From Clostridiales bacterium (GTDB lineage Bacteria; Bacillota; Dethiobacteria; Dethiobacterales; Dethiobacteraceae), in NCBI GenBank assembly GCA_018335855.1, contig JAGXRM010000053.1, forward strand, positions 28,554-92,553: a DNA stretch of 64,000 bases. The letters run 5' to 3'. This document shows positions 63,763 to 64,000 of the stretch, one piece after another; the first letter of the stretch is position 1, and the number at the start of each line of letters is the position of its first letter. The notes below the pieces were generated by a model. The model did not search any database. It saw nothing but the letters and a program-made list of their open reading frames with translations, and was not told where the DNA came from. The translations under genes were made by a program, and so were the position numbers.

Positions 63763-64000
63763 ATGAAGAAAGTTTACGCACCGGGCTGTGCTTTTATGAT
63801 TTATAAGCCGGAGCTTGCTAAAAAAGTATTGGGATTCTTAAATATGTATTTAGGCGATATGCCTGAACACATGATCTGTTGTAGACATGAACCTAATCTC
63901 GAAAGTGGCACACAGGTAATTAACACGTGCGCAGGCTGTGACAGGCGATACCGAGAGCTTTATGATGGAATATCAACCATATCGCTTTGGGAGATATTAA
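63763..64000 (+). CDS. CCG-type Fe-S/heterodisulfide reductase-related protein, partial
   Basis: The first 79 codons of a gene cut by the window end. The protein starts KKVYAPGCAFMIYKPELAKK and contains ICCRHEPN and NTCAGCDRRYREL, with paired cysteines as in CCG-domain Fe-S proteins related to heterodisulfide reductase. GGGGGGTG precedes the ATG. The frame stays open to base 64000. The full function cannot be judged from the fragment. Confidence 0.7.
   Translation, partial: MKKVYAPGCAFMIYKPELAKKVLGFLNMYLGDMPEHMICCRHEPNLESGTQVINTCAGCDRRYRELYDGISTISLWEIL

Overview
The window reads as a chromosomal segment of a strictly anaerobic, corrinoid-dependent Firmicute (Clostridia or Negativicutes, acetogen-like). 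The reasons are strong AGGAGG-type ribosome sites, frequent GTG and TTG starts, a methanol:corrinoid methyltransferase system, rubrerythrin, a GatCAB operon and a PcrA-LigA pair. A species cannot be named from the sequence alone. No rRNA, tRNA or CRISPR array was seen.

Layout. 1-2573 (minus strand): a membrane protein and a two-part sodium:carboxylate symporter. 2924-11911: an operon for butyrate-type beta-oxidation (thiolase, 3-hydroxybutyryl-CoA dehydrogenase, crotonase, two acyl-CoA dehydrogenases). It ends with a B12 adenosyltransferase, a MeaB-type GTPase and a split acyl-CoA mutase whose specificity residues (Phe83, Gln201) match isobutyryl-CoA mutase. 12043-13163: a small conserved protein and a regulator with three tandem XRE helix-turn-helix domains. 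13551-26754: a large one-carbon/corrinoid cluster. It starts with a corrinoid protein, its reductive activase, an MtrH-like methyltransferase and a UroD/MtaA-like methyltransferase. It continues with two DGC-domain proteins, a GcvH-like lipoyl carrier, a thioredoxin-like protein, a second UroD/MtaA-like protein, a second thioredoxin-like protein, lipoyl synthase, lipoate ligase, dihydrolipoamide dehydrogenase, a transporter and a second GcvH-like protein.

The main discovery is in this cluster. Two consecutive genes carry an in-frame TGA exactly where relatives have a functional cysteine, and each TGA is followed by a good bacterial SECIS hairpin with the loop about 20 nt downstream. One is a thioredoxin-like protein with a U-x-x-C motif (20026-20316). 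The other is a UroD/MtaA-family protein (20403-21476) in which the C-terminal metal-ligand cysteine is replaced by selenocysteine. Conventional calling misses the first and truncates the second. A Cys-only twin of the thioredoxin follows directly. Together with an orphan lipoyl carrier system (H-like and L-proteins, LipA and Lpl, but no P or T protein), this looks like an undescribed seleno- and lipoate-dependent one-carbon or organo-element pathway.

26883-36555: aquaporin-like channel, sigma54 activator, MtaC paralogue, then a sigma54 promoter with three upstream palindromes driving mtaB-mtaC-cobW-ramA-mtaA (methanol use). 36718-42251: redox and housekeeping genes, Tex, and a toxin-antitoxin patch with a truncated PIN toxin. 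42327-46698: an SOS-box-controlled DnaE, a family 4 uracil-DNA glycosylase and rubrerythrin. 46739-50094: palindromic repeat, a tandemly duplicated YeeE/YedE transporter pair, and a BON protein with a repeat protein. 50219-62125: lipoprotein, YerC-like regulator, pcrA, ligA, CcmC-like protein, epimerase, small dihaem peptide, cupin, thioesterase, gatCAB. 62126-64000: hairpin-rich DNA, HD-GYP and chemoreceptor remnants, and the start of an Fe-S CCG-type protein cut by the window edge.
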